Below are positions 23,030-31,873 of a stretch of 64,000 bases of DNA, one piece after another. Below the pieces are notes generated by a model. The model did no database searches and had not been told where the DNA came from. It saw only the letters and a program-made list of their open reading frames with translations. Source of the stretch: Polycyclovorans sp964425915. GTDB taxonomy: Bacteria > Pseudomonadota > Gammaproteobacteria > Nevskiales > Nevskiaceae. How positions within the stretch are numbered: position 1 is the first letter of the stretch; each line of letters starts with the position of its first letter. The stretch is from the NCBI GenBank assembly GCA_964425915.1, contig CAYROO010000010.1, positions 31,236-95,235 on the forward strand, written 5' to 3'. Both the position numbers and the translations under genes were made by a program.

Positions 23030-26000
23030 GTGTGGCTGACTGATACCGCCGTCAAACGACCGGTTACCGCAACCGTTTTCAATCTGCTGCTGATCGTATT
23101 CGGGGTGTTCGCGGCCACCACGCTGTCGGTACGCGAATACCCGGACGTGGACGCGCCGGTGGTTTCAGTGGACACCGAGTATTTCGGTGCATCCGCTGCG
23201 GTGGTTGAAACCCAGATCACCCAGGTGCTGGAGAATGAGCTTGCCGGCATCGAGGGCGTCCGCAGCCTGACCAGCAGCTCACAGGACGGCCGCTCGCGCA
23301 TCACGGTGGAATTCGAGCCCAATCGGGACATCGACGCTGGCGCCAATGACGTCCGTGACCGCGTCTCGCGCGTGCTGGACCGGCTACCGGACCAGGCAGA
23401 AGCGCCCGCCATCGAAAAGGCAGACTCGGACACGCAACCCGTCATGTGGTTCGTGCTCACCAGCGACCGCCTCAGTAATCTCGAACTGTCGGACTACGCG
23501 GAGCGCTACCTGGTGGATCGGCTGTCCACAGTCGAGGGCGTGTCGCAGATCCGCCTCGGCGGCGACCGGCGCTACGCCATGCGGGTGTGGCTGGACCGGC
23601 AACAGATGGCCGCACGGCAGCTCACGGTCGAGGACATCGAGAGCGCGCTGCGCGCCCAGAACGTGGAACGCCCGGCCGGTCGGGTCGAATCCATTGACCG
23701 AGAATTCAGCCTGCGCACGACCCGCCCGTTCCGGACAGCGGCGGATTTCGAAGACCTGGTCATCCTCCGCGATAATGACGGCTATACCGTGCGACTTGGC
23801 GATGTGGCCCGCGTCGAGCTGGGCGCCGAGAATCCGCGCGGCAGCTTTCGCGCCAACGGTGTGCCTTCCTTGGGCATGGGGGTGATCAAGACCTCTACCG
23901 CCAATACGCTGGCAGTGGCTGAGGGGGTTCGCGCCGAAGTCGACCGCCTGCGCCCTGGGCTACCCGAGGGCATGCAGATCGGGCTCAACTATGACGCCTC
24001 CGAGTTCATTCAGGGCGCGCTGGACGAGGTGACGCGCACGCTGGTGTACGCCGCCCTGTTCGTCATTGCCGTGATCTTCATCTTCCTCGGCAACGTCCGC
24101 GCCACCGTGGTACCGGCGGTGACCGTACCGATTTCGGTGGTGGCCTCCTTCATCTTTCTGGCATTGATGGGCTTCTCCATCAACATCCTGACGCTGTTGG
24201 CGCTGGTGCTGGCGATTGGCCTGGTGGTAGACGACGCCATCGTCATGGTTGAGAACATTCACCGTCGGCTTGAGCTGGGCGAGACCCCACTGGTTGCGGC
24301 CTACCGCGGCGCACGCGAGGTGGGTTTCGCCATCGTCGCCACCACCGCCGTGCTGATCGCTGTGTTCGCGCCGTTGGCGGTACTCGAAGGCAATATCGGA
24401 CGCCTATTCCGTGAGTTTGCGCTGGCGATGGCGGCGGCCGTGGCGGCGTCGTCACTGGTGGCACTTACGCTGTGCCCGGTTCTCGCAAGCCTGCTGCTGC
24501 GGCGGCACGCTGCGGCGGACAAACCGGGCTTCCCCCGCGCAATGGATGCGCTGTTTGAGCGACTTTCGGCAGGCTATCGACACCTGCTAGAAGCACTGAT
24601 CCAACGATCTTGGATTGGGCTTGTGATGCTGGTCGGGCTGGGAATCGGCGCCTGGCTGATCCTCGGGCAGATTCGTCAGGAATTCGCGCCGTTCGAAGAC
24701 CGTGGCGGCTTTTTCGTCAGTGTTACCGGCCCCGAGGGCGCAAGTTTTCCGTACATGGAATCGGTGATGACCGCCGTCGAAGCGCCGCTGCTCGACCGCC
24801 TCGATGACGAGGTCAAGCGCGTCCTGATTCGGGTACCAGGATTTGGCGCCGGCGACGAGGTGAACTCCGGCATCGCGATTGCCACACTCGACCATTGGGA
24901 CGCACGTGCGCGCAGCTCCGACGTCATCGCCGAAGAGGTGGCGCGCGCGCTCGGCGACATCACCGATGCCCGGGCGGTCGTCATCCAACGCAGCGGCTTC
25001 CAGAGCCGCCCCGGACAGCCGCTTGAGCTGGCCATCGGCGGTGGCACGTATGAGGAGCTGGCGGAATGGCGTGACCGTATCCTGGCGCGGGTCGCCGAAA
25101 ACCCGGGCCTGGTGCGTCTCGACGCCGACTACAAGGAGACGAAACCGCAGATCATGCTGGACATCGCGGTGGAAAAGGCCGGCCAGCTGGGCGTACCGGT
25201 GGTCCAGATCGCGCAGGCACTGGAAACCTTCATGGGCGGCCGACGGGTCACGACGTTCGAGGACGCCGGCGAAGAGTACGACATCATTCTGCAGGCGCCG
25301 GACGACGCCCGCCGCTCACCGGCCGTCCTCGACGACATCCACGTCCGCTCCAGCATCGACGGCAGCCTGGTGCCGCTGGCCAACCTGGTCAGCCGCCGCG
25401 AAAACGCGGCCGCGGCGCGCCTCAACCGCATTGATCGCCTGCGCGCCATCACCTTCAGCGCCAACCTTGCGCCCGGCTACACCCTGGGCGAAGCGCTCGA
25501 CTACATGCAGCGGATCATCCGCGAGGAGTTGCCGGACACGGTGCAGATCAAGTTTGTCGGCGAATCCCGTGAGTATCGTGATTCATCGCAGGCCATCGTA
25601 TTCACTTTCGCCATGGCGCTGCTGATCGTGTTTCTGGTGCTGGCGGCTCAATTCGAAAGCTTCGTCCACCCGTTGGCGATCATGTCAACGGTGCCGCTTG
25701 CTGTATTCGGCGCCCTGCTGGCGCTCTGGGGCCTCGGCATGACCCTCAACATTTATTCACAGATTGGCGTGGTGATGCTGGTGGGGCTGGCGGCCAAAAA
25801 CGGCATCCTGATCGTCGAGTTCGCCAACCAACTGCGCGATGCGGGACGGCCGTTCGAGGAGGCATTGATCGAGGCCGCGACCATCCGCCTGCGTCCAATC
25901 CTGATGACCAGCCTGTCAACGCTGGCCGGCGCGCTGCCGCTGATGATGGCCAGCGGTGCCGGCAGCGAAGCGCGCGCGATTCTCGGCGTCGTCATTTTTT

Positions 26001-26137
26001 GCGGCGTGGCCTTTGCCACCCTGCTCACCTTGCTCGTGGTACCCACCGCCTATGCGCTGCTGTGCCGACGCACCGGCTCGCCGGAGGCACGCACGCGCGC
26101 CCTGCAGTCGCAAAGCGTCAAGTCGGACGTGTTCTGA
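23030..26137 (+). CDS. RND-family efflux transporter permease
   Basis: This 1035-residue inner-membrane proton-driven pump is of the AcrB/HAE1 type: helix 1 (KRPVTATVFNLLLIVFGVFA), two large periplasmic loops with porter domains, GLVVDDAIVMVENIHR in helix 4 with the proton-relay Asp pair DD, and the second half with AAKNGILIVEFANQLRD. GTG 23030 is chosen by alignment (V-W-L-T-D-T-A-V-K-R-P); the frame is open from 22961. No membrane-fusion protein or TolC gene is adjacent, which is unusual, so partners must be encoded elsewhere. Convergent with folE. Confidence 0.95.
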   Translation: MWLTDTAVKRPVTATVFNLLLIVFGVFAATTLSVREYPDVDAPVVSVDTEYFGASAAVVETQITQVLENELAGIEGVRSLTSSSQDGRSRITVEFEPNRDIDAGANDVRDRVSRVLDRLPDQAEAPAIEKADSDTQPVMWFVLTSDRLSNLELSDYAERYLVDRLSTVEGVSQIRLGGDRRYAMRVWLDRQQMAARQLTVEDIESALRAQNVERPAGRVESIDREFSLRTTRPFRTAADFEDLVILRDNDGYTVRLGDVARVELGAENPRGSFRANGVPSLGMGVIKTSTANTLAVAEGVRAEVDRLRPGLPEGMQIGLNYDASEFIQGALDEVTRTLVYAALFVIAVIFIFLGNVRATVVPAVTVPISVVASFIFLALMGFSINILTLLALVLAIGLVVDDAIVMVENIHRRLELGETPLVAAYRGAREVGFAIVATTAVLIAVFAPLAVLEGNIGRLFREFALAMAAAVAASSLVALTLCPVLASLLLRRHAAADKPGFPRAMDALFERLSAGYRHLLEALIQRSWIGLVMLVGLGIGAWLILGQIRQEFAPFEDRGGFFVSVTGPEGASFPYMESVMTAVEAPLLDRLDDEVKRVLIRVPGFGAGDEVNSGIAIATLDHWDARARSSDVIAEEVARALGDITDARAVVIQRSGFQSRPGQPLELAIGGGTYEELAEWRDRILARVAENPGLVRLDADYKETKPQIMLDIAVEKAGQLGVPVVQIAQALETFMGGRRVTTFEDAGEEYDIILQAPDDARRSPAVLDDIHVRSSIDGSLVPLANLVSRRENAAAARLNRIDRLRAITFSANLAPGYTLGEALDYMQRIIREELPDTVQIKFVGESREYRDSSQAIVFTFAMALLIVFLVLAAQFESFVHPLAIMSTVPLAVFGALLALWGLGMTLNIYSQIGVVMLVGLAAKNGILIVEFANQLRDAGRPFEEALIEAATIRLRPILMTSLSTLAGALPLMMASGAGSEARAILGVVIFCGVAFATLLTLLVVPTAYALLCRRTGSPEARTRALQSQSVKSDVF

Positions 26138-26150
26138 TGACGCGGCCGGC

Positions 26151-26756
26151 TTAGCGCTGGCGCAGCAGGCCCAGGAACTCTCCACGAGTGCGGGCGTCCT
26201 CGCGGAAGCGCCCCAGCATGGACGAGGTGGTCATCGAAGCCGCCTGCTTTTCGACGCCACGCATCATCATGCACATGTGCTGCCCTTCGACGACCACCGC
26301 CACACCTTCGGCGCCGGTGACGGTCTGGATGCACTCGGCAATCTGCCGGGTCATGTTTTCCTGAATCTGCAGACGCCGCGCAAACATGTCGATGATGCGG
26401 GGGATCTTCGACAGCCCGATCACCGTCCCCGCCGGCAGGTAGGCAATGTGAGCGCGACCGAAAAACGGCAGCAGATGATGTTCACACAATGAGTAGAACT
26501 CGACATCGCGCACCATCACCATTTCGCGGTTGTCAGACGCAAAGCGAGCACCGTTGACCAGTGTCTCCACATCCTGCTGATAGCCGCGCGTGAGAAAGGC
26601 CATGGCCTTGGCGGCCCGCTTCGGTGTGCTCAGCAGACCTTCACGCGCAGGGTCCTCGCCGAGCAGGCGCAAAATCGCTTCGTAATGAGATGCCGTAGCA
26701 TCGATCACATCGGCGTGGTCGCGGTCCAACAACTCGACGGGGCGTAGGTCGTCCAT
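26151..26756 (-). CDS. folE: GTP cyclohydrolase I (FolE)
   Basis: This 201-residue enzyme converts GTP to dihydroneopterin triphosphate, the first step to folate and pterin cofactors. Zinc and catalytic residues are visible in YSLCEHHLLPFFGRAHIAYLP and in EGQHMCMMMRGVEKQAA (Cys of SLCEHH, and HMC). ATG 26756 is preferred to ATG 26762 because GAGGAG lies exactly 6 bases before it, whereas the first ATG touches the Shine-Dalgarno. It follows the MerR-type gene, with a MerR-style long-spacer promoter between them. Confidence 0.97.
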   Translation of the reverse strand: MDDLRPVELLDRDHADVIDATASHYEAILRLLGEDPAREGLLSTPKRAAKAMAFLTRGYQQDVETLVNGARFASDNREMVMVRDVEFYSLCEHHLLPFFGRAHIAYLPAGTVIGLSKIPRIIDMFARRLQIQENMTRQIAECIQTVTGAEGVAVVVEGQHMCMMMRGVEKQAASMTTSSMLGRFREDARTRGEFLGLLRQR

Positions 26757-26799
26757 GGGCATCTCCTCAGTAGGTGTGCCGATGCTACGTGTTCAAGGC

Positions 26800-26833
26800 C
26801 TGTATTACTTTTGGCTAGGCAAATACGATACAA
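26800..26833 (-). promoter_or_regulatory. MerR-type promoter/operator of folE
   Basis: On the minus strand, TTGTAT (26828-26833) and TAATAC (26802-26807) are separated by 20 bases, longer than the usual 17 and typical of MerR-controlled promoters. The ends form an inverted repeat (TGTAT at 26801-26805, ATACA at 26828-26832) and the spacer has a weaker one (TTTTGGC and GCAAATA). The site begins 3 bases after the MerR stop. Confidence 0.6.
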
Positions 26834-26835
26834 CT

Positions 26836-27807
26836 TCAGGCAGCCTGCCGTAGCCCCAGGGCAGACAGGTCGAATCCGTCACTGCGCAGCACCTGCAACA
26901 ACACCCGTTCCATGCTGTGCCGCGCCGCGGCGGTGGTGCGATGCAGGCGATCATGCAGTTGGGCCTCTTCAGGCGAGGCCGAGGCGCACTGCTGGCTGTA
27001 CTGCTCAAAGGCCGACAGGCTGCTGATGAGACTGGCGAGATGCTGCGGGCACTCGCAGCGCAAGGTGGGGTCCAGCGCTGCCACCTGTAGCAGCTGATGG
27101 TCGTTGAAGGTACGCGGTTGTGGCGCATCATTGGCCGCATCCGCGGCCGCCTGACCGTTGCGCGGCGCGGCCATCCGGCAGATCCGCATCAGCTGCGTGA
27201 GGTCTGCTGGCGCGCGGATGCACAACACATTGAGCAAATCGAGCCGCCGCAGAATGCGGCGCCCGGTGAACCCGTAGACCACGATGGTCAAGCCGGCGCC
27301 CGCCTGCTGCACCAGCTGGCACAGCGGCTCGACGTCATCGGGATGCAGGGTCGGCACCTCGATGATCAGCACATCAGCACGATGGTCCGCGATCCCGGCG
27401 CGGGCTGCCGGCACATCCTCAAACGTGGCGGACACCTGAAGATTGGGGTCAGCGCCATCCGGCCCGCCCATCAGGGTCGGCAAACTCGGTCCCACCACCA
27501 CCAGCCGGGTCCCCGCCAAGCTCGACGCCGAACGTCGCGCCGACGAGGCATCCCGCAGGCGACCCCGAATGTCTTCGTCGGACAGCGGCGCCACGGTGCC
27601 AATGGCGTGGCCAGCCTGCACGGCAGCCTGCAGCAATGCCAGTCGCGCCACGTGCTCACGCGTGTAGAGGCGCCCGCCAGCCGGCGTCCGCAGCGGGGTC
27701 ACCACCCCATAGCGGCGCTCCCACATGCGCAGGGTGGGCAGCGCAATGCCGGTCATGCGTGCAACCGCGCCGATGCGGTATTGCCCGTGCTCGGTGTCGG
27801 GGGTCAT
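26836..27807 (-). CDS. MerR-family regulator, LitR/CarH-like
   Basis: This 323-residue regulator has an N-terminal MerR winged helix (YRIGAVARMTGIALPTLRMWERRYG, then TPAGGRLYTREHVARLALLQA, residues about 10-75). The rest has the layout of LitR/CarH photoregulators, with LVVVGPSLP and VLIIEVPTLHP segments in a B12-binding-domain-like region, but I see no clear cobalamin His motif (ExxH-type or DxHxxG). ATG 27807 has AGAGGACG upstream; the frame runs back to 27837. Its partner folE is typical of light-response loci, where FolE supplies the photolyase antenna; this link is inference. Confidence 0.75.
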   Translation of the reverse strand: MTPDTEHGQYRIGAVARMTGIALPTLRMWERRYGVVTPLRTPAGGRLYTREHVARLALLQAAVQAGHAIGTVAPLSDEDIRGRLRDASSARRSASSLAGTRLVVVGPSLPTLMGGPDGADPNLQVSATFEDVPAARAGIADHRADVLIIEVPTLHPDDVEPLCQLVQQAGAGLTIVVYGFTGRRILRRLDLLNVLCIRAPADLTQLMRICRMAAPRNGQAAADAANDAPQPRTFNDHQLLQVAALDPTLRCECPQHLASLISSLSAFEQYSQQCASASPEEAQLHDRLHRTTAAARHSMERVLLQVLRSDGFDLSALGLRQAA

Positions 27808-27896
27808 GGGGCGTCCTCTTTTTTGATCATCAATCATCGTTCAAGAAAAAATAATACCTTTTTACAGCTGACCATCGTTACCGGTCGCGAACGAAC

Positions 27897-27923
27897 AAAA
27901 AAAAGCCCCGGCATAGCCGGGGC
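27897..27923 (-). terminator. intrinsic terminator after clpX
   Basis: On the minus strand the stem GCCCCGGC with GCCGGGGC is followed by eight T residues (27897-27904). It sits 25 bases after the clpX stop and ends the tig-clpP-clpX transcript. Notably, lon does not follow clpX here. Confidence 0.95.
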
Positions 27924-27947
27924 CCGTGAACCGCGTCAGCGGTGACG

Positions 27948-29222
27948 TCAGGCAGCGGAGGGTTTGGCCTCGCGCTTGGTCTCGGCGCTCTCGTAAACGA
28001 TGAAAGGCTTCACCTCGCCTTTCACCACCGCCTCGTCGATCACCACCTTGGCCACGTTCTGCATGGACGGTAGGTCGTACATGACGTCCATCAAAATGTT
28101 CTCCATGATGGTCCGCAGCCCGCGCGCGCCCGTCTTGCGCTCGCGCGCTTTGGCAGCGATGGCATGCATGGCGTCATCACGAATCTCGAGCTGCGCACCC
28201 TCCATCTGGAACAGCTTGGCGTACTGCTTGACCAAGGCGTTCTTGGGCTCGCGCAGGATGGAGATCAGAGCCGCTTCATCCAGTTCCTCGAGCACGGCGG
28301 CGACCGGCAGGCGCCCGACGAACTCCGGGATCAGGCCGAAGCGCACCAGATCGTCCGGCTCAAGCTGGCGCATCACCGCGTTGATTTCCTTGGCATCGCC
28401 CTTGGAGCGAACATCGGCGTTGAAGCCGATCCCGGTCTTCTCGGTACGCTGCTGGATCACCCGGTCGAGCCCCGGGAACGCACCGCCGCAGATGAACAGG
28501 ATGCCCGCCGTGTTGACCTGCAGGAATTCCTGTTGCGGATGCTTGCGCCCGCCCTGGGGCGGAACGCTGGCGATCGTACCCTCGATCAGCTTAAGCAGCG
28601 CCTGCTGTACGCCCTCCCCCGAAACGTCGCGGGTGATGGACGGGTTCTCCGACTTGCGGGCAATTTTGTCGATTTCGTCGATGTAAACGATGCCGCGCTG
28701 GGCCTTCTCGACATCGTAGTCACACTTCTGCAACAGCCGCGCAATGATGTTCTCGACATCCTCACCGACGTAACCGGCCTCGGTCAGGGTGGTGGCGTCG
28801 GCGATGGCGAACGGCACGTCGAGCAGACGTGCCAGCGTTTCCGCCAGCAGCGTCTTGCCGGACCCGGTGGGCCCGATCAGCAGAATGTTGGACTTGGCAA
28901 TCTCCACCCCGTCAGCCGCCCCCCGGGTGGAGAGCCGCTTGAAGTGGTTGTAGACCGCTACCGCCAGAATCTTCTTGGCCTGGTCCTGGCCGATGACGTA
29001 TTCGTCGAGCACCGCACGGATTTCATGCGGCTTGGGCAGGCCTTTTGCCTGCGGCTTGCTCTGGACCTCTTCGCGGATGATGTCGTTGCACAGGTCGACG
29101 CATTCGTCGCAGATGTACACCGACGGACCCGCAATCAACTTGCGAACCTCGTGCTCGCTTTTTCCGCAGAAGGAGCAGTACAGAACGCGACCACCCGATC
29201 CGCTGCGTGCTTCGTGACTCAT
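27948..29222 (-). CDS. clpX: ATP-dependent protease ATPase subunit ClpX
   Basis: This 424-residue AAA+ unfoldase feeds substrates, including ssrA-tagged proteins, to ClpP. It has an N-terminal zinc-binding domain (CSFCGKSEHEV and CDECVDLCNDI), Walker A LIGPTGSGKTLLAETLA, Walker B IVYIDEIDKIARK, the sensor-2 region and the ClpP-docking IGF-type loop (KTGIGF). It ends in a lysine/alanine tail. It lies 88 bases after clpP and is the last gene of the tig-clpP-clpX cluster. Confidence 0.99.
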   Translation of the reverse strand: MSHEARSGSGGRVLYCSFCGKSEHEVRKLIAGPSVYICDECVDLCNDIIREEVQSKPQAKGLPKPHEIRAVLDEYVIGQDQAKKILAVAVYNHFKRLSTRGAADGVEIAKSNILLIGPTGSGKTLLAETLARLLDVPFAIADATTLTEAGYVGEDVENIIARLLQKCDYDVEKAQRGIVYIDEIDKIARKSENPSITRDVSGEGVQQALLKLIEGTIASVPPQGGRKHPQQEFLQVNTAGILFICGGAFPGLDRVIQQRTEKTGIGFNADVRSKGDAKEINAVMRQLEPDDLVRFGLIPEFVGRLPVAAVLEELDEAALISILREPKNALVKQYAKLFQMEGAQLEIRDDAMHAIAAKARERKTGARGLRTIMENILMDVMYDLPSMQNVAKVVIDEAVVKGEVKPFIVYESAETKREAKPSAA

Positions 29223-29310
29223 TGGCTCTCTCGTTGCACCGGAATGACGTCCCGGTGACAGGTGTATAGCACAGCGTCGCCTCGTGGCAAACCGCGCCCC
29301 GACGAGTGTC

Positions 29311-29934
29311 TCAAGCGGGGGCGCCGCCCGGTCGACGCTCGATGATGCTGTCGATCAGACCGTAAGCCTTGGAGGCCTCGGCGTTCATGAAGAAGTCACG
29401 CTCGACGTCCTGCTCGATTCGTGACAGCGGCTGACCGGTATGGTGCGCCAGCAGTGCATTCAGCCGCTCCCGCATGTACAGGATTTCGCGGGCCTGAATC
29501 TCGATGTCCGACGCCTGCCCCTGGGCGCCGCCGGATGGCTGGTGGATCATCACGCGCGAATTGGGCAGGCAATAGCGCTTGCCCGCCGCCCCCGCCGCCA
29601 GCAGGAACGAGCCCATACTGCAGGCCTGGCCGATGCACATGGTGGCCACGTCAGGCTTGATGAACTGCATCGTGTCGTAGATCGACATACCGGACGTGAT
29701 GATGCCGCCCGGCGAGTTGATGTACAGGTGGATGTCCTTGTCCGGATTCTCGGACTCCAGGAACAGCAGCTGCGCCACCACCAGGTTGGCGACGTTGTCG
29801 TCGATCGGGCCGACCAGAAACACCACCCGCTCTTTCAGCAGGCGCGAGTAGATGTCGAAAGCCCGCTCACCACGAGCGGTCTGCTCGACCACCATGGGAA
29901 CGAGCATGGACTGCGGGGGCATCATGGAGTTCAT
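29311..29934 (-). CDS. clpP: ATP-dependent Clp protease proteolytic subunit ClpP
   Basis: This 207-residue serine protease forms the 14-mer chamber of ClpXP. The catalytic Ser is in GQACSMGSFLLAAGA, the His in SRVMIHQPSGGAQGQ, and Asp in ERDFFMNAEASKAYGLID. The core VPMVVEQTARGERAFDIYSRLLKER is intact. Start ATG 29934 has GAG 6 bases upstream; ATG 29940 is possible and gives two more residues. It lies 47 bases after tig. Confidence 0.98.
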   Translation of the reverse strand: MNSMMPPQSMLVPMVVEQTARGERAFDIYSRLLKERVVFLVGPIDDNVANLVVAQLLFLESENPDKDIHLYINSPGGIITSGMSIYDTMQFIKPDVATMCIGQACSMGSFLLAAGAAGKRYCLPNSRVMIHQPSGGAQGQASDIEIQAREILYMRERLNALLAHHTGQPLSRIEQDVERDFFMNAEASKAYGLIDSIIERRPGGAPA

Positions 29935-29981
29935 GGTCATCTCGATCGAAAAACGGGAAAGGCGACGCGGCGCCTGCCGAA

Positions 29982-31328
29982 TCAGGCGTCTGCCGACGGT
30001 GCTGCCGGCTGCGGCGGCTGCAGCAGCGCATCCAGCGACATGCTCACGGCGGTCGGGCTTGCCTTGGCCAACAGCGCATCCACCACCTGCTCTTCCAGCA
30101 CCATCGCACGCAGGCCCTGCAGCAGGTCCGGCCGCGACTGATAGTACTGACGCACCTGCTCGGGTTGCTCGTAATCGGCGGCAATGCTGGTGATCTCGGC
30201 GTCAACGCGGGCAGCGTCGAGTTCGATCTTCTCGGACTTCATCACCTCCCCGATCAACAGACCCAAGGCCACCCGGCGCTGTGCTTGCGGCGCAAAGATC
30301 TGTGCCGGCAGCATCTGATCGAGCTGCTCGACCTTGAACCCGGGCTGGTTCTGTAGGCCCATGCGAGCCGCTGCCTCCTGCTGCAGACGCGGCGTCTCCT
30401 GCGTGATCAGTGCCTCCGGGACCTCAATCGGGTTGGCAGCCAGAAGCTGATCCATCACCTGCTGCTTGAGCCGGTTGCGCACGGCCTTGTCGCGTTCCTT
30501 CTCCAGCGCCTGCCGACACTTGTCGCGCAGACCGCTCTCGCCGGCGTCCGGATCGACGTTGTGGCTTTTCAGGAACTCGGCGTCAATGTCGGGCAGTCGC
30601 GGCGCTTCCACCTTCTTCAGGACAACATCGAACTGCGCCGTTTTGCCCTGCAGGTCTTCCCGACGATAGTCGGCGGGAAACGCCACATCGACGGTGAAGC
30701 TGTTCGGGGCGGTCTTGCCCACCATGCCGGCTTCGAGGTCGGGCAGGAACTGGCCGGCGCCGATCTCCAGCCGGACATCCTTGCCCTCACTGCCACCGAA
30801 GGGCTCGCCATCAAGCTTGCCGACAAAGTCCACCGTGACCGTGTCGCCCTGCTCGGCAGCCCGCTCAACGGGCTCAAAGCTGCGGCGCGACTTGCGCAGG
30901 TTTTCCACCAGACGGTCGACATCGGCGTCGGTCACCGTAACCTCCGGCCGCTCGATCTTGAGGGCATCAAGCCCCTGCAAGGTGATCTCCGGATACACCT
31001 CAATGTGGGCGACGTATTCCAGCGGCTCGCCGGCTTTCTCCGCGGTGATGTCGATCCGCGGCTGTCCGGCCGGCGCCACCCCCGCCTCGCGCAGGGCTTC
31101 CGGGTAGGTTTGATTGACCAGATCCGACACTGCGTCCAGGCGCGCGGCGTCGCCATATTGCTGGAGAATCACCTTCATCGGCGCCTTGCCCGGACGAAAT
31201 CCCGGGACCTTGGCGCGTCGCGCCATGCCCTTCAGGCGCTCATCGACGGCTTGGCTGACACGCTCGGCGGGGAGGCGAACACGCAATTCCCGGCGCAGTC
31301 CACCGGGGTTGTCCAGTTGTACTTCCAT
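29982..31328 (-). CDS. tig: trigger factor
   Basis: This 448-residue ribosome-bound chaperone and peptidyl-prolyl isomerase acts on nascent chains. The N-terminal ribosome-docking motif is GFRPGKAPMKVI (the GFRxGK signature), followed by the FKBP-type domain (VTVDFVGKLDGEPFGGSEG) and the C-terminal arms. The length is somewhat above the E. coli 432. Start ATG 31328. It heads the tig-clpP-clpX cluster and lies downstream of the tRNA-Leu gene on the same strand. Confidence 0.98.
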   Translation of the reverse strand: MEVQLDNPGGLRRELRVRLPAERVSQAVDERLKGMARRAKVPGFRPGKAPMKVILQQYGDAARLDAVSDLVNQTYPEALREAGVAPAGQPRIDITAEKAGEPLEYVAHIEVYPEITLQGLDALKIERPEVTVTDADVDRLVENLRKSRRSFEPVERAAEQGDTVTVDFVGKLDGEPFGGSEGKDVRLEIGAGQFLPDLEAGMVGKTAPNSFTVDVAFPADYRREDLQGKTAQFDVVLKKVEAPRLPDIDAEFLKSHNVDPDAGESGLRDKCRQALEKERDKAVRNRLKQQVMDQLLAANPIEVPEALITQETPRLQQEAAARMGLQNQPGFKVEQLDQMLPAQIFAPQAQRRVALGLLIGEVMKSEKIELDAARVDAEITSIAADYEQPEQVRQYYQSRPDLLQGLRAMVLEEQVVDALLAKASPTAVSMSLDALLQPPQPAAPSADA

Positions 31329-31438
31329 GGGTGTAAAGGATTCTCTTCGTCAGTCGTTCAGGATGCACGCCACGGAGGCCAGCAACGACGCGTAAACGCG
31401 GGCCACCGTATTGGGGTTCGGATCCGATGCGATCCAGA

Positions 31439-31523
31439 TGGTGCGGGAGGCGAGACTCGAACTCGCACGCCTTGCGGCGCTGGAACCTAAATCCAGTGCG
31501 TCTACCAATTCCGCCACTCTCGC
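31439..31523 (-). tRNA. tRNA-Leu (anticodon TAG)
   Basis: The RNA is 85 nt with an encoded CCA, a long variable arm (CGCCGCAAGGCG) and anticodon loop TTTAGGT. The 5' acceptor strand GCGAGAG faces 3' CTCCCGC, so position 4 (A) faces C69: one mismatch in the acceptor stem. The rest is a standard class II tRNA-Leu. Confidence 0.95.
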
Positions 31524-31598
31524 ATCGGGCCGCACAGTATATCAGCGTGCTTCCTGAGCGGCGGGAACGTCGTATGGCGTTGCTGGGCTCATGACGGC

Positions 31599-31628
31599 TT
31601 GCATTACTAATGATAATCGTTATCATTT
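31599..31628 (+). promoter_or_regulatory. promoter with Fur box before hemP
   Basis: TTGCAT (31599-31604) and TATCAT (31621-31626), 16 bases apart, form a plausible sigma-70 promoter. A Fur box covers 31608-31628: the arms TGATAA and TTATCA flank TCG, inside a 21-bp near-palindrome close to the consensus GATAATGATAATCATTATC. Fur with iron would block the promoter. Confidence 0.88.
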
Positions 31629-31649
31629 GAATCACTGATGGAGGACCCC

Positions 31650-31835
31650 ATGCAAGACGCCCTGACCCGCCCGCTGACGCCGCACCTTTCCGCCTTCCGC
31701 CGCCCGCGCACGCCGGCTCCACGTTTGCGCAGCGAAGACCTGTTCCGCGACACCCACGAACTGGTGATCGAACACCACGGCGAGGAATACCGGCTTCGCC
31801 TCACCCGCAACGACAAGCTGATCCTGAACAAGTAG
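31650..31835 (+). CDS. hemP: hemin uptake protein HemP
   Basis: This 61-residue protein belongs to the HemP family found before heme-uptake genes and implicated in controlling or promoting their expression. It has the conserved C-terminal core HELVIEHHGEEYRLRLTRNDKLILNK (family end LTRxxKLILxK). ATG 31650 has GGAGGA 6 bases upstream and is preferred to ATG 31638, which overlaps that Shine-Dalgarno. The Fur box directly upstream and the permease 39 bases downstream support an iron-regulated hemP-hmuU-hmuV unit. Confidence 0.93.
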   Translation: MQDALTRPLTPHLSAFRRPRTPAPRLRSEDLFRDTHELVIEHHGEEYRLRLTRNDKLILNK

Positions 31836-31873
31836 CCCGCCCGCGGCCGCGTTGCCGCAGGTAAGCTTGGCGG

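Noticed and set aside
28164..29258. A 364-codon plus-strand frame.
   Set aside because: It is antisense to clpX, whose protein sequence is canonical.
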